From Streptomyces sp. NBC_00236 (GTDB lineage: Bacteria > Actinomycetota > Actinomycetes > Streptomycetales > Streptomycetaceae), in assembly GCF_036195045.1 (NCBI RefSeq), contig NZ_CP108100.1:2542001-2606000 (forward strand): a stretch of 64,000 bases of DNA, given 5' to 3'. How positions within the stretch are numbered: position 1 is the first letter of the stretch; each line of letters begins with the position of its first letter. The notes below the pieces were generated by a model. The model saw only the letters and a list, made by a program, of their open reading frames with translations, was not told the DNA's origin and ran no database searches. The translations under genes and the position numbers were made by a program. Of the stretch, positions 45,516-54,258 are shown piece by piece.

Positions 45516-45570
45516 ACGGGGCCGGTGGCTGCCGCGGGGGTTCTAGACGGGGCCGGTGGCTGCCGCGGGG
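45494..45570. repeat. 31-bp tandem duplication at the gene end
   Basis: Two identical 31-bp units (45494-45524, 45525-45555) are followed by a 15-bp partial third (45556-45570). The first unit contains the last codons and TAG stop of the Eis-like gene. Confidence 0.95.
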
Positions 45571-45604
45571 CCCGGGGGGTGCGGGTCCGTCCGGTGACGG
45601 GCTT

Positions 45605-45628
45605 CGTCCTCAATCGCCGGACGGGCTG
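45605..45628. repeat. Dispersed intergenic motif (cgccggacgggctg family)
   Basis: cgtcctcaatcgccggacgg-gctg matches the motif found twice near 58.4-58.6 kb apart from one base. Its end overlaps the last codons of the Nei-like gene on the minus strand. Confidence 0.8.
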
Positions 45629-46434
45629 ATCCTCTGGCAGTCCGGGCACCAGAACAGGTTCCGGGCCGCCAGGTCCGCCGTGCGGATCTCCGTGCCGCAG
45701 ATGTGGCAGGCCTGCCGGGCGCGCCGGTAGACGTACACCTCACCGCCGTGGTCGTCCACGCGCGGCGGGCGGCCCATCGCCTCGGGCAGGTGCTCGGGGC
45801 GCACGGTGTCAATGCGGTTGTTCCGTACGCCCTCGCGCATCAGCGCGCCCAGGTCCGCCCAGATCGCGTCCCACTCGCGACGGGTGAGGTCCTTGCCGGC
45901 CCGGTACGGGTCGATGCCGTGCCGGAACAGCACCTCGGCGCGGTAGACGTTGCCCACGCCCGCGACGACCTTCTGGTCCATCAGCAGGGCGGCGACGGTG
46001 ATCCGGCTGCGGGAGATCCGCTGCCAGGCGCGCTCGCCGTCATCGCCGGGGCGCAGCGGGTCGGGGCCCAGCCGGTCGTGTATCGCGCGCTTCTCGGCGT
46101 CGGTGATCAGGGCGCAGGTGGTGGGGCCGCGCAGGTCCGCGTGGTGCGCGTCGTTCAGGAGGCGGAGCCGGACCGTGTCGGTGGGCGGCGGGGCCGGGAC
46201 CGTACCGAATCCGAGCTTGCCGAACAGGCCGAGGTGGATGTGCACCCAGCCGGAGTCCTCGAAGCCGAGGAAGAGGTGCTTGCCGTGGGCTTCCGCGCCT
46301 TCCAGGACCCGGCCGTCGAGAAGGGCGGCGCCGGCGGAGAACCTTCCCTGCGGGCTGCTCACCCGCGCGGGCCGTCCGGCGAACCTGTCCCGGTGATCGG
46401 CCGCGAGGCGGTGGATCGTGTGTCCCTCGGGCAC
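45610..46434 (-). CDS. Fpg/Nei-family DNA glycosylase
   Basis: This is a 274-aa bifunctional base-excision glycosylase/AP lyase. The GTG start (46434) is set by the family: Pro2-Glu3 (PEGHT) form the active site after Met removal, and GAGGAGA lies 9 nt upstream. LRGPTTC and DQKVVAGVGNVYRAEVLFRHGIDP give the helix-two-turn-helix; the C-terminal zinc finger is CHICGTEI...CPDCQR. PEGHTIHR makes it Nei/MutM2-like, acting on oxidised pyrimidines. The stop overlaps a dispersed repeat. Confidence 0.93.
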   Translation of the reverse strand: MPEGHTIHRLAADHRDRFAGRPARVSSPQGRFSAGAALLDGRVLEGAEAHGKHLFLGFEDSGWVHIHLGLFGKLGFGTVPAPPPTDTVRLRLLNDAHHADLRGPTTCALITDAEKRAIHDRLGPDPLRPGDDGERAWQRISRSRITVAALLMDQKVVAGVGNVYRAEVLFRHGIDPYRAGKDLTRREWDAIWADLGALMREGVRNNRIDTVRPEHLPEAMGRPPRVDDHGGEVYVYRRARQACHICGTEIRTADLAARNLFWCPDCQRISPSGD

Positions 46435-46474
46435 GGCTGCGGTTCTCCTCGTTGAGGCGCGGGCGGACATGGCT

Positions 46475-46499
46475 GTGCCGCCGGGGGTACCGGCGGCAC
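46475..46499 (-). terminator. Terminator downstream of rpiB
   Basis: Arms 46475-46484 and 46490-46499 form a 10-bp stem with a 5-base loop, 20 bases past the rpiB stop codon. Confidence 0.65.
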
Positions 46500-46518
46500 G
46501 GTTCAGGATATGGGGTGG

Positions 46519-47007
46519 TCAGCCCTGCTGCGGGTGGTGGGCCGGGATCGGGGGGAGCTCGCCGGTGTTCTCGTACGCAGTGAGCATCTCGATGCGGCGG
46601 GTGTGCCGCTCCTCGCCCGAGTACGGGGTGGAGAGGAAGATCTCGACGAACTTCGTGGACTCCTCGGCCGTGTGCATCCGGCCGCCGATGGAGATCACGT
46701 TGGCGTTGTTGTGCTCGCGGCCCAGCGCGGCGGTCTGCTCGCTCCAGGCGAGTGCGGCGCGGACGCCCTTGACCTTGTTCGCGGCCATCTGCTCGCCGTT
46801 GCCGGAGCCACCGATCACGATGCCGAGGCTGTCCGGGTCCGCGGCCGTCTTCTCGGCGGCGCGCAGGCAGAACGGCGGGTAGTCGTCCTGGGCGTCATAG
46901 ATGTGAGGACCGCAGTCGACGACTTCGTGGCCCTGTGTATTGAGCCACTCGACGAGGTGGTTCTTGAGTTCGTAACCGGCATGGTCGGATCCGAGGTACA
47001 CGCGCAT
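46519..47007 (-). CDS. rpiB: Ribose-5-phosphate isomerase B
   Basis: The 162-aa protein interconverts ribose-5-phosphate and ribulose-5-phosphate. SDHAG at 7-11 and GGSGNGEQMAANK at 66-78 are family motifs. As in mycobacterial RpiB, the catalytic Cys of the E. coli enzyme is absent and the Glu of SGNGE (72) probably acts as base. ATG 47007 is preceded on the mRNA by CUCCUCCC, which copies rather than complements the anti-Shine-Dalgarno, so initiation must be SD-independent. Confidence 0.93.
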   Translation of the reverse strand: MRVYLGSDHAGYELKNHLVEWLNTQGHEVVDCGPHIYDAQDDYPPFCLRAAEKTAADPDSLGIVIGGSGNGEQMAANKVKGVRAALAWSEQTAALGREHNNANVISIGGRMHTAEESTKFVEIFLSTPYSGEERHTRRIEMLTAYENTGELPPIPAHHPQQG

Positions 47008-47238
47008 GGGAGGAGTGTGGCACGAGCGACGCCGGGTAACCGACGACGGGGTGCGGTGTGGCCCCGATGTGCGGGCCCTGTGTGCGGGATGCCACAGAGG
47101 CAACGATCCGGTCAACGAATCGGAGTGAGGGGTTCCGCTTTCGGGGTTCACCGGGCTTCAATGCATCGCTTGCCGCTCCACCACCGTGGTACGGCCAGTC
47201 ACGCAACCGAGTGATCCGAAAACGTAAGGATTCGATCC

Positions 47239-48699
47239 ATGACGTCGCAGACGACTCTGGCAGGGCCGGGCCACCAGCCCGACGGGCCGGACCGTTCCGA
47301 CCGGACGGAGCCCGGGAACGGGCTCCAGGCCGGTCTCAAGAACCGTCACCTCTCGATGATCGCGATCGGCGGTGTGATCGGCGCGGGCCTGTTCGTGGGC
47401 TCCGGGGCCGGCATCGCCGCCGCCGGACCGGCGATCCTGCTGTCGTACGCACTGGTCGGCCTGATGGTCGTCTTCGTGATGCGGATGCTCGGCGAGATGG
47501 CGGCCGCCCGCCCCGCCTCGGGCTCCTTCTCCACCTACGCCGACCAGGCGCTGGGCCGCTGGGCCGGGTTCTCGATCGGCTGGCTGTACTGGTTCTTCTG
47601 GGTCGTGGTGCTCGCCGTCGAGGCCACGGCGGGTGCCAAGATCCTGGAGAACTGGGTACCGGGCGTGCCGCAGTGGGGCTGGGCCCTGATCGTGATGCTG
47701 GTGCTGACGGCGACGAACCTGGTCTCGGTCGGTTCGTACGGCGAGTTCGAGTTCTGGTTCGCCGGGATCAAGGTGGTGGCGATCGGCGCGTTCGTGATCG
47801 TCGGCCTGCTCGCCGTCTTCGGGGTGCTGCCCGGAACGGACCACGCCGGATCCGGACTGGCCCATCTCACCGACACCGGCGGCTTCTTCCCCGAGGGCCC
47901 GGGCGCGATCCTCACCGGAGTGCTGATGGTCGTCTTCTCCTTCATGGGAAGCGAGATCGTGACCCTGGCGGCCGGTGAGTCGGAGAACCCGCAGCGCGCC
48001 GTCCAGAAGGCCACCAACAGCGTCATCTGGCGGATCGCCGTCTTCTACCTCGGCTCGATCTTCGTCGTGCTGACCCTGCTGCCGTGGAACGACCCGTCGA
48101 TCCTCGACAAGGGCAGCTACGTCGCCGCACTCGACGTCATCGGCATCCCGCACGCCGGCCAGGTGATGGACGTCATCGTGCTGACGGCCGTGCTGTCCTG
48201 TCTGAACTCCGGCCTCTACACGGCCTCCCGGATGGCCTTCTCGCTCGGCGGCCGCGGTGACGCCCCCAAGGCGTTCGCCCGGACGAACAAGCGGGGCGTG
48301 CCGCAGGCGGCGATCCTCTCCTCCGTCGTCTTCGGGTTCGTGGCCGTCTTCTTCAACTACCAGTGGCCCGACACCGTCTTCGCGTTCCTGCTGAACTCGT
48401 CCGGCGCGGTCGCACTGTTCGTCTGGCTGGTCATCTGCTTCACCCAGCTGCGGATGCGGGGCATCATCCTGCGCGAGTCGCCCGAGAAGCTGGTCGTACG
48501 GATGTGGCTCTTCCCGTACCTGACCTGGGCGACCATCGCGATGATCTCGTTCGTGCTGGTCTACATGCTGACCGACGACGCGGGACGCGAGCAGGTGCTG
48601 CTGTCGCTGCTGGTCGCGGTCCTGGTGGTGGCCGTGTCCCTGGTCCGTGAGGCGCGCAGGCGCCGGAGCGGCGAGCCGGCCGTGACCGCGGAGAAGTGA
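47239..48699 (+). CDS. APC-family amino acid permease (GabP/AnsP-type)
   Basis: This is a 486-aa membrane protein with twelve predicted segments. LKNRHLSMIAIGGVIGAGLF and GSGAGIAAAGPAILLSYALVG are the amino-acid transporter signature, and GEMAAARPASGSFSTYADQALG is the conserved loop. It imports an amino acid or GABA with protons. ATG follows AAGGATT. It is a close paralog of the permease at 51060-52481 (nearly the same first 100 residues). Confidence 0.93.
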   Translation: MTSQTTLAGPGHQPDGPDRSDRTEPGNGLQAGLKNRHLSMIAIGGVIGAGLFVGSGAGIAAAGPAILLSYALVGLMVVFVMRMLGEMAAARPASGSFSTYADQALGRWAGFSIGWLYWFFWVVVLAVEATAGAKILENWVPGVPQWGWALIVMLVLTATNLVSVGSYGEFEFWFAGIKVVAIGAFVIVGLLAVFGVLPGTDHAGSGLAHLTDTGGFFPEGPGAILTGVLMVVFSFMGSEIVTLAAGESENPQRAVQKATNSVIWRIAVFYLGSIFVVLTLLPWNDPSILDKGSYVAALDVIGIPHAGQVMDVIVLTAVLSCLNSGLYTASRMAFSLGGRGDAPKAFARTNKRGVPQAAILSSVVFGFVAVFFNYQWPDTVFAFLLNSSGAVALFVWLVICFTQLRMRGIILRESPEKLVVRMWLFPYLTWATIAMISFVLVYMLTDDAGREQVLLSLLVAVLVVAVSLVREARRRRSGEPAVTAEK

Positions 48700-48785
48700 T
48701 CATTCATACCTGACGGACGTTGTCAGGTATCGCGGGGAGGCTCTCCGTCGTAGCGCATCGAGCGAGCGACTGGAGAGCCTCCGCC

Positions 48786-50084
48786 ATGACTGCCGTCCCC
48801 ACCGGATACCAGACCGGTTTCGCGATCCGTCCGGACCTCGTCGTCGAGGCCGCCGGCGCCGAGGACGTACGCACCGCCGTGACCCGGGCCGCCCGGGACG
48901 GGCTCCGGGTGGGCGTCCACGCCACCGGCCACGGGCTGGCCGGACCCGTCGAGGGCGGCGTCCTGATCGTCACCCGCGCCATGGACTCGGTCCTGGTCGA
49001 CCCGGTGCGCCGCACCGCCCGCATCGGCGCGGGTGTCACCTGGGGCCAGGTGATCGAGGCCGCGGCCCCGCACGGGCTCGCCCCGCTGAACGGCTCCTCC
49101 CCCGGGGTCGGCGCCGTCTCGTACACGCTCGGCGGCGGGCTGGGCGTGCTGGCCCGGGAGTTCGGCTACGCCGCCGACCTGGTCCGCTCGTTCGACGTGG
49201 TGACGGGGGACGGGGTGCTGCGTCATGTCACCGCCGAGGACGAGCCCGGACTGTTCTGGGGGCTGCGCGGCGGCGGGCACCGGCTGGGCGTGGTGACCGG
49301 GATGGAGACCGCTCTGGTCCCGGTGGCCCGGCTGTACGGCGGCTCGCTCGTCTTCGACGGCGACGGGGAGGCCGGTGCGGGAGTGCTCCGGCGCTACCTG
49401 GAGTGGACCCGGACCGTTCCCGTCCAGCTGACCTCCTCGGCCGGCGCGCTCGTGTACCCGGACCTCCCGCAGGTGCCGCGGGAGCTGCGCGGCCGGTACG
49501 CGATCTCGGTGCGGGTGGCGTACACCGGCTCCGCGGCCGAGGGCGAACGCCTCGTCGCGCCGCTGCGGGGCATCGGCCCCGCACTGGCGGACTCGCTGCG
49601 GGAGATGCCGTACACCGACAGCCACACCATCCACAACGATCCACCGTTCCCGCACGCCTACTACGGGGACGGGCTGATGCTGAGCGGCATCGATCCCGAA
49701 CGCGCGGCGCGGGTGCTGGAGCTGACCGGGCGGAAGGCGCCGATGATGACCGTGGTGCAGCTCAACCATCTGGGCGGCGCCCTCGCCGCCGCCCCGGATC
49801 CCGGCAACGCGGTCCCGTACCGGGACGCCGGCTACCTCCTGCGGCTGCTGTCACCGCTCGACGGTACGGACGTGGCGTCGGTCCGGGCCCTGTACGAGGA
49901 GGTGGCCGCGGTCCTGGGACCGCTGGTCGTCGGCCGTTCGCTGAACTTCTCCTTCGGCGGCGGGGACCGTACGGAGGGGTTCCACGACCTCCGGACACGC
50001 GAGAGGCTCGCCGGTCTGGTGTCGCGTCACGACCCGGCGAGCCTCTTCGGAGGAAGTGCCGCAATCAGCCGCGACGGCCGATGA
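48786..50084 (+). CDS. FAD-binding (PCMH/BBE-type) oxidoreductase
   Basis: The product is 432 aa. The N-terminal PCMH-type FAD domain contains GVHATGHGLAGPVEGG and PLNGSSPGVGAVSYTLGGGLGVLAREFGYAADLV. The His of ATGHGLAG would be the usual covalent FAD site; no second Cys site is evident. The C-terminal SLNFSFGGGD replaces the usual BBE N-Y-x-x pattern. Substrate unknown. Start ATG 48786 has GGAGA 9 nt upstream; an upstream ATG at 48720 is not supported. Its last 20 bp overlap bioY on the other strand. Confidence 0.9.
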   Translation: MTAVPTGYQTGFAIRPDLVVEAAGAEDVRTAVTRAARDGLRVGVHATGHGLAGPVEGGVLIVTRAMDSVLVDPVRRTARIGAGVTWGQVIEAAAPHGLAPLNGSSPGVGAVSYTLGGGLGVLAREFGYAADLVRSFDVVTGDGVLRHVTAEDEPGLFWGLRGGGHRLGVVTGMETALVPVARLYGGSLVFDGDGEAGAGVLRRYLEWTRTVPVQLTSSAGALVYPDLPQVPRELRGRYAISVRVAYTGSAAEGERLVAPLRGIGPALADSLREMPYTDSHTIHNDPPFPHAYYGDGLMLSGIDPERAARVLELTGRKAPMMTVVQLNHLGGALAAAPDPGNAVPYRDAGYLLRLLSPLDGTDVASVRALYEEVAAVLGPLVVGRSLNFSFGGGDRTEGFHDLRTRERLAGLVSRHDPASLFGGSAAISRDGR

Positions 50085-50661
50085 GCTTCCAGGACGCCGG
50101 CAACGCGCCCATCGCGAGCGCGGCCTTCAGCGCGTCGCCGAGCAGGAACGGCGTCAGACCGGCCGCGATCGCGGCGCTCGCCGACATGCCGGTCGACAGC
50201 GCCAGGTAGGGCACGCCGACCGCGTAGATGATCGCCGAGCCGAGCACCATCGTGCCCGCGGTGCGCAGCACGGACCGGTCGCCGCCGCGGCGGGCCAGGC
50301 CGCCGACCACGGTGGCGGCGAGCAGCATGCCGAGCACGTAGCCGAAGGAGGCACCGCCCGCGCCGGAGCTGCCGGCGGAGAACCACGGCATGCCGGCCAT
50401 GCCGACGAGCGCGTACACGGCGAGCGCGAGGAAGCCGCGGCGGGCGCCGAGCGCGGTGCCGACCAGGAGCGCGGCGAAGGTCTGGCCGGTGACCGGGACC
50501 GGGGAGCCCGGAACCGGGACGGCGATCTGGGCCGCTATGCCGGTCAGCGCGGCGCCGCCGAGCACCAGGGCGGTGTCCACGGCGTAGCGGTGCCGGGCGG
50601 CGGGCAGCAGATCGGCGAGGACCGCTCCGGTACGGACGGGGGCGGCGGCAGCAGTGCTCAT
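50065..50661 (-). CDS. bioY: Biotin transporter BioY
   Basis: This is a 198-aa S-component of an ECF-type biotin uptake system with about six membrane segments. VPGSPVPVTGQTFAALLVG is the family signature, as are GMAGMPWFS and the conserved FLLGDALKAALA near the end. EcfA/EcfT partners are not adjacent, so this is either a solitary BioY or it shares an energising module. Start ATG 50661 has GGAG upstream. The 3' end converges and overlaps with the oxidoreductase gene. Confidence 0.93.
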   Translation of the reverse strand: MSTAAAAPVRTGAVLADLLPAARHRYAVDTALVLGGAALTGIAAQIAVPVPGSPVPVTGQTFAALLVGTALGARRGFLALAVYALVGMAGMPWFSAGSSGAGGASFGYVLGMLLAATVVGGLARRGGDRSVLRTAGTMVLGSAIIYAVGVPYLALSTGMSASAAIAAGLTPFLLGDALKAALAMGALPASWKLIGRRG

Positions 50662-51059
50662 CGGGACTCCGCGGGGTGAGGGCAGGTGGGGACAGACTGG
50701 GGCTGACGTTAGCCGACGGAGCATGGCTGGATCACCATCAGCGGCCCACAAAGGCATGGTTGAGGGATTGGTGGGGTTCGCACAAAGGTCGGCATGCAAT
50801 CACGTCGGGGCGTGATGCTCGTCACGGAGGTGGGAACGGATGCGGCCAGGGCCCGCCGGGAAGGCTTTCTCCGTGCGGACTGTGAATTCCCTCTAAAACG
50901 ACGGTTCATGGCCGAGCAAGGCTGCACGCGGCCGGGTGTGCGCGGCGTGTGAGCCTGGTGACCGTATAGCGGACAGCTGTTCCTCGTGACCGGGGCGCGT
51001 GTTCAGACTGTGTACACGTCGTACACGCCCCCCATTCGCCGACCGAACAGAGCTCGTCC
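50662..51059. other. Intergenic region (398 bp), divergent bioY/permease promoters
   Basis: No credible gene. A GTGTAC-N5-GTACAC dyad lies at 51010-51026, 34 bp before the permease start. An imperfect dyad (ggctgacgttagcc, 50701-50714) lies ~40 bp upstream of bioY and could be an operator. Confidence 0.55.
51010..51026 (+). promoter_or_regulatory. Operator-like inverted repeat upstream of permease
   Basis: GTGTAC (51010-51015) and GTACAC (51021-51026) are perfect complements separated by 5 bp, placed 34 bp before the ATG. The form suits a GntR- or LacI-type regulator. No regulator gene is adjacent. Confidence 0.45.
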
Positions 51060-52481
51060 ATGCCTCGGACCTCCGCGCCTCCCCCCACAGGCTCCCCGGC
51101 CGTCGCCTCCGGCACCGGAAGCGACTCGGCCCTCACCCACGGACTCAAGCAGCGTCATCTGTCGATGATCGCCCTCGGCGGTGTCATCGGTGCCGGACTG
51201 TTCGTCGGCTCCGGCGCGGGCATCGCCGCCGCCGGGCCCTCGATCGTCATCGCCTACGCGGTCTCCGGGCTGCTGGTCATGCTCGTGATGCGCATGCTCG
51301 GCGAGATGTCGGCGGCCAACCCGGCCTCCGGCTCGTTCTCCGTCCACGCCGAGCGGGCGATCGGGCCGTGGGCGGGGTTCACGGCCGGCTGGGCGTTCTG
51401 GGTGCTGCTCTGTGTCGCCGTCGGCCTGGAGGGCATCGGCGCCGCGCAGATCATCGGCGGCTGGCTGCCCGGGACCCCGGAGTGGGCCTGGGTGGCGCTG
51501 TTCATGGTGGTGTTCCTGGGGACGAACCTGGCCTCGGTGACGAAGTTCGGCGAGTTCGAGTTCTGGTTCGCGGCGCTCAAGGTCGCCGCCATCACGCTGT
51601 TCCTGGTGCTGGGCGTACTGGCGATCCTCGGCGTGCTCCCGGGCACGGACGCCCCGGGCACGGCCAACCTCAGCGGTGCGGGCGGCTTCATGCCGAACGG
51701 TTCCGAGGGCCTGGTCATCGGGCTGCTGGCCTCCGTCTTCGCGTACGGCGGACTGGAGACCGTCACCATCGCGGCGGCGGAGTCCGAGAACCCGGTGCAG
51801 GGTGTCGCGAAGGCCGTCCGGACGGCGATGTGGCGGATCGCGCTGTTCTACGTCGGCTCGATGGCGGTCATCGTCACGCTGGTCCCGTGGGACGACGCGA
51901 AGGTCGTGGAGGTGGGCCCGTTCTACGCGGCCCTGGACCACCTCGGCATCGGCGGCGCGGCGGAGATCATGAACGTGGTCATCCTGGTGGCGCTGCTCTC
52001 GGCGATGAACGCGAACATCTACGGCGCCTCCCGCATGGCCTGCTCGCTGGTCGCCCGCGGCCAGGGCCCGAAGCGGCTCGGCCGGGTCACCTCCGGCGTC
52101 CCGCGCACGGCGGTCCTGGTCTCGTCCGTGTTCGGCTTCCTGTGCGTGCTACTGAGCTACTGGCGCCCGGACGACGTGTTCCCCTGGCTGCTCAACATGA
52201 TCGGCGCGGTGATCCTGGTCGTCTGGATCTTCATCGCGGTCTCCCAGCTGATCCTGCGCGCCCGGCTGGAGCGCGAGGCGCCCGAGAAGCTGGTGGTGAG
52301 GATGTGGCTCTTCCCGGGCCTGACGGTGGTGGCGCTCCTCGCCATGGCCGGCATCTTCCTCCTGATGCTCCGCCAGCCCGACACCCGCGACCAGCTGCTG
52401 GCGACGGGTGCGCTGACGGCGGTGCTGATCGTGATCGGGGTCGTACGGCAGCGCCGCGCCGCGACCACCGCGGACCAGTAG
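51060..52481 (+). CDS. APC-family amino acid permease, paralog of the one at 47239
   Basis: The product is 473 aa with twelve predicted membrane segments. LKQRHLSMIALGGVIGAGLF and GEMSAANPASGSFSVHAERA match the upstream paralog almost residue for residue. Divergence is greatest in segments 3-4 and the periplasmic loops, which suggests a different substrate. It is followed by a strong terminator before sodF. Confidence 0.93.
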   Translation: MPRTSAPPPTGSPAVASGTGSDSALTHGLKQRHLSMIALGGVIGAGLFVGSGAGIAAAGPSIVIAYAVSGLLVMLVMRMLGEMSAANPASGSFSVHAERAIGPWAGFTAGWAFWVLLCVAVGLEGIGAAQIIGGWLPGTPEWAWVALFMVVFLGTNLASVTKFGEFEFWFAALKVAAITLFLVLGVLAILGVLPGTDAPGTANLSGAGGFMPNGSEGLVIGLLASVFAYGGLETVTIAAAESENPVQGVAKAVRTAMWRIALFYVGSMAVIVTLVPWDDAKVVEVGPFYAALDHLGIGGAAEIMNVVILVALLSAMNANIYGASRMACSLVARGQGPKRLGRVTSGVPRTAVLVSSVFGFLCVLLSYWRPDDVFPWLLNMIGAVILVVWIFIAVSQLILRARLEREAPEKLVVRMWLFPGLTVVALLAMAGIFLLMLRQPDTRDQLLATGALTAVLIVIGVVRQRRAATTADQ

Positions 52482-52496
52482 CCCCGGTACGCGAAG

Positions 52497-52536
52497 AACG
52501 CCGGGCGGGCCCGATCACTCGGGCCCGCCCGGCGTT
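52497..52536 (+). terminator. Terminator downstream of second permease
   Basis: Arms 52497-52514 and 52519-52536 form a perfect 18-bp stem with loop tcac, ending in a tttt run. This is a classical intrinsic terminator. Confidence 0.92.
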
Positions 52537-52613
52537 TTCGTGCGCCCACGGACATGCGGTCCTACGCCGAAGGGCTGATGCGCCCTCAGCCACTCCTGCT
52601 GTTAGCCTGCTCT

Positions 52614-52630
52614 TGCACATAGGTTGCAAT
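52614..52630 (+). promoter_or_regulatory. Nur box in sodF promoter
   Basis: TTGCAC, ATAGG, TTGCAA, ending 31 bp before the sodF start. Nur, the nickel-responsive Fur-family repressor of Streptomyces, binds TTGCAA-N5-TTGCAA-like sites in sodF promoters. The second half is a full match and the first differs at its last base. Confidence 0.7.
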
Positions 52631-52661
52631 AACAACTGTTCAGCAGCTGGAGGGTTCGATC

Positions 52662-53303
52662 ATGGCCACGTACACGCTCCCGGAACTCCCGTACGACTAC
52701 GCGGCGCTCGAACCGGTCATCAATCCGCAGATCATCGAGCTCCATCACGACAAGCACCACGCCGCGTACGTCAAGGGCGCCAACGACACCCTGGAGCAGC
52801 TGGCGGAGGCACGGGACAAGGAGGCGTGGGGCGCGGTCAACGGGCTCCAGAAGAACCTCGCGTTCCACCTCTCCGGCCACATCCTCCACTCGATCTACTG
52901 GCACAACATGACCGGCGACGGCGGCGGCGAGCCCCTGGCCGCGGACGGGGTCGGCGACCTCGCGGACGCGATCACCGACTCGTTCGGCTCCTTCGCGGGC
53001 TTCAGGTCCCAGCTGACGAAGGCCGCGGCCACCACGCAGGGCTCCGGCTGGGGCGTCCTCGCGTACGAGCCCGTCAGCGGCAGGCTGATCGTCGAGCAGG
53101 TCTACGACCACCAGGGCAACGTGGGCCAGGGCTCGGTCCCTGTCCTGGTCTTCGACGCCTGGGAACACGCCTTCTACCTCCAGTACAAGAACCAGAAGGT
53201 CGACTTCATCGAGGCGATGTGGCGCGTCGTCAACTGGCAGGACGTCGCCAAGCGCTACGCCGCCGCCAAGGAGCGCGCGGACGTCCTGCTGCTCGCGCCC
53301 TGA
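52662..53303 (+). CDS. sodF: Iron (Fe/Mn-family) superoxide dismutase
   Basis: This 213-aa enzyme converts superoxide to oxygen and hydrogen peroxide. Expected metal ligands are H28, H76, D165 and H169 (LHHDKHH, LHSIYW, DAWEH). In Streptomyces SodF is used when nickel is scarce and repressed by Nur when nickel is available, in favour of the Ni enzyme SodN. A Nur-like box precedes it. ATG has GGAGGG 8 nt upstream. Confidence 0.97.
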   Translation: MATYTLPELPYDYAALEPVINPQIIELHHDKHHAAYVKGANDTLEQLAEARDKEAWGAVNGLQKNLAFHLSGHILHSIYWHNMTGDGGGEPLAADGVGDLADAITDSFGSFAGFRSQLTKAAATTQGSGWGVLAYEPVSGRLIVEQVYDHQGNVGQGSVPVLVFDAWEHAFYLQYKNQKVDFIEAMWRVVNWQDVAKRYAAAKERADVLLLAP

Positions 53304-53368
53304 ACCCGCACCGAGAACGTCCTGCCTCGTGATCGTCTTCTCAACCTTCACCGGGCAGGCGGACAAAA

Positions 53369-53406
53369 GAAGGCCCCCGCGAGGACGTGACTCGCGGGGG
53401 CCTTCT
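53369..53406. terminator. Bidirectional terminator, sodF and lipoprotein gene
   Basis: Arms 53369-53384 and 53391-53406 form a perfect 16-bp stem with a 7-base loop, between convergent stop codons. On the plus strand it ends in cttct rather than a pure T-run. Confidence 0.8.
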
Positions 53407-53427
53407 GCGTGCGGGCAGCGGTACGGG

Positions 53428-54258
53428 TCAGCCGGTCAGCGGGCCGCCGACGGACGGCATGGGAACGACGTCCTCCGCAGGTGGCGCGGACACCCGGACC
53501 GCCTTCCCGTGGTCCGTCAGGGTCATGGTCGCCATGGCAGCCCCTGGGGCCCCCGTACGCCAGTCGAGCTGGGTACGCAGAAGCCGGCCGCTCTCGGCGA
53601 CCCAGACGTGCGCACGGACGGGAATGTGTGCGATCTCCTCCGGCATGCTGTCGATCTTGGCCCGCATGTCCTTCGTCATCCGCAGCTTGAGGGTCTCCCA
53701 GCTGAGCGTGCCCTGGTAGTGGTAGGCATAGATACCGTTCAGCAGAACATGGGCGCGATCCGAGACCCCGCGTATCTGCGCCACCTGCTCCAGGACGTGC
53801 CGGGGGTCGTTGGCCGGGGCGCGCAGCAGGTAGTGGGCCTCGGCCCGGTCCTGCCGGACCGACATCCAGGAACCCTTCAACTCGGGAAATCCGCCCATGT
53901 AGACCGTGCCACCGTGGAAGATCTCGTCCAAGCGGGGCGACTTCTTGCCGGGGTCCTCCGGACTGCTGAGATCGACAGCGAGACGACCGCGGTTTCCCGC
54001 CCAGTCGAAGTCACCCTTGACGGAGACGACGAAGGTGTCGGTGCCGTCCCCCATCATGATCTCCTCGTCGATCCGGGCGCTGCTCTTCTGCGCCGCCGCC
54101 ACCGCGGCGCGTATCGCCGCCGCGTGGTCGACGACCTTCGGGGAGGCGGCTGCCGCAGGCTTGACCGTGGCCTTGGACTCGGCCGTACCGGATCCGCCGG
54201 AACATCCTCCGCACAGGAGTGCCGCGACGAACACAACAGGGATGAGGGGGCGTCGCAT
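53428..54258 (-). CDS. Secreted lipoprotein (LppX/LolA-like fold probable)
   Basis: The product is 276 aa. The signal peptide MRRPLIPVVFVAALLCGGC ends in a lipobox with Cys19 as the acylation site, although Cys rather than Leu occupies -3. The mature part has alternating beta segments (TDTFVVSVKGDFDW, GRLAVDLSSPE, GTVYMGGFPELKGSWMSV) like mycobacterial LprG/LppX lipid carriers. Start ATG 54258 has GGAGAG upstream; an ATG ten codons earlier is not needed. Ligand unknown. Confidence 0.82.
   Translation of the reverse strand: MRRPLIPVVFVAALLCGGCSGGSGTAESKATVKPAAAASPKVVDHAAAIRAAVAAAQKSSARIDEEIMMGDGTDTFVVSVKGDFDWAGNRGRLAVDLSSPEDPGKKSPRLDEIFHGGTVYMGGFPELKGSWMSVRQDRAEAHYLLRAPANDPRHVLEQVAQIRGVSDRAHVLLNGIYAYHYQGTLSWETLKLRMTKDMRAKIDSMPEEIAHIPVRAHVWVAESGRLLRTQLDWRTGAPGAAMATMTLTDHGKAVRVSAPPAEDVVPMPSVGGPLTG

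Noticed and set aside
50676..50885. Short plus-strand frame in the bioY-permease gap
   Set aside because: No start signal and no pattern; more likely promoter DNA.
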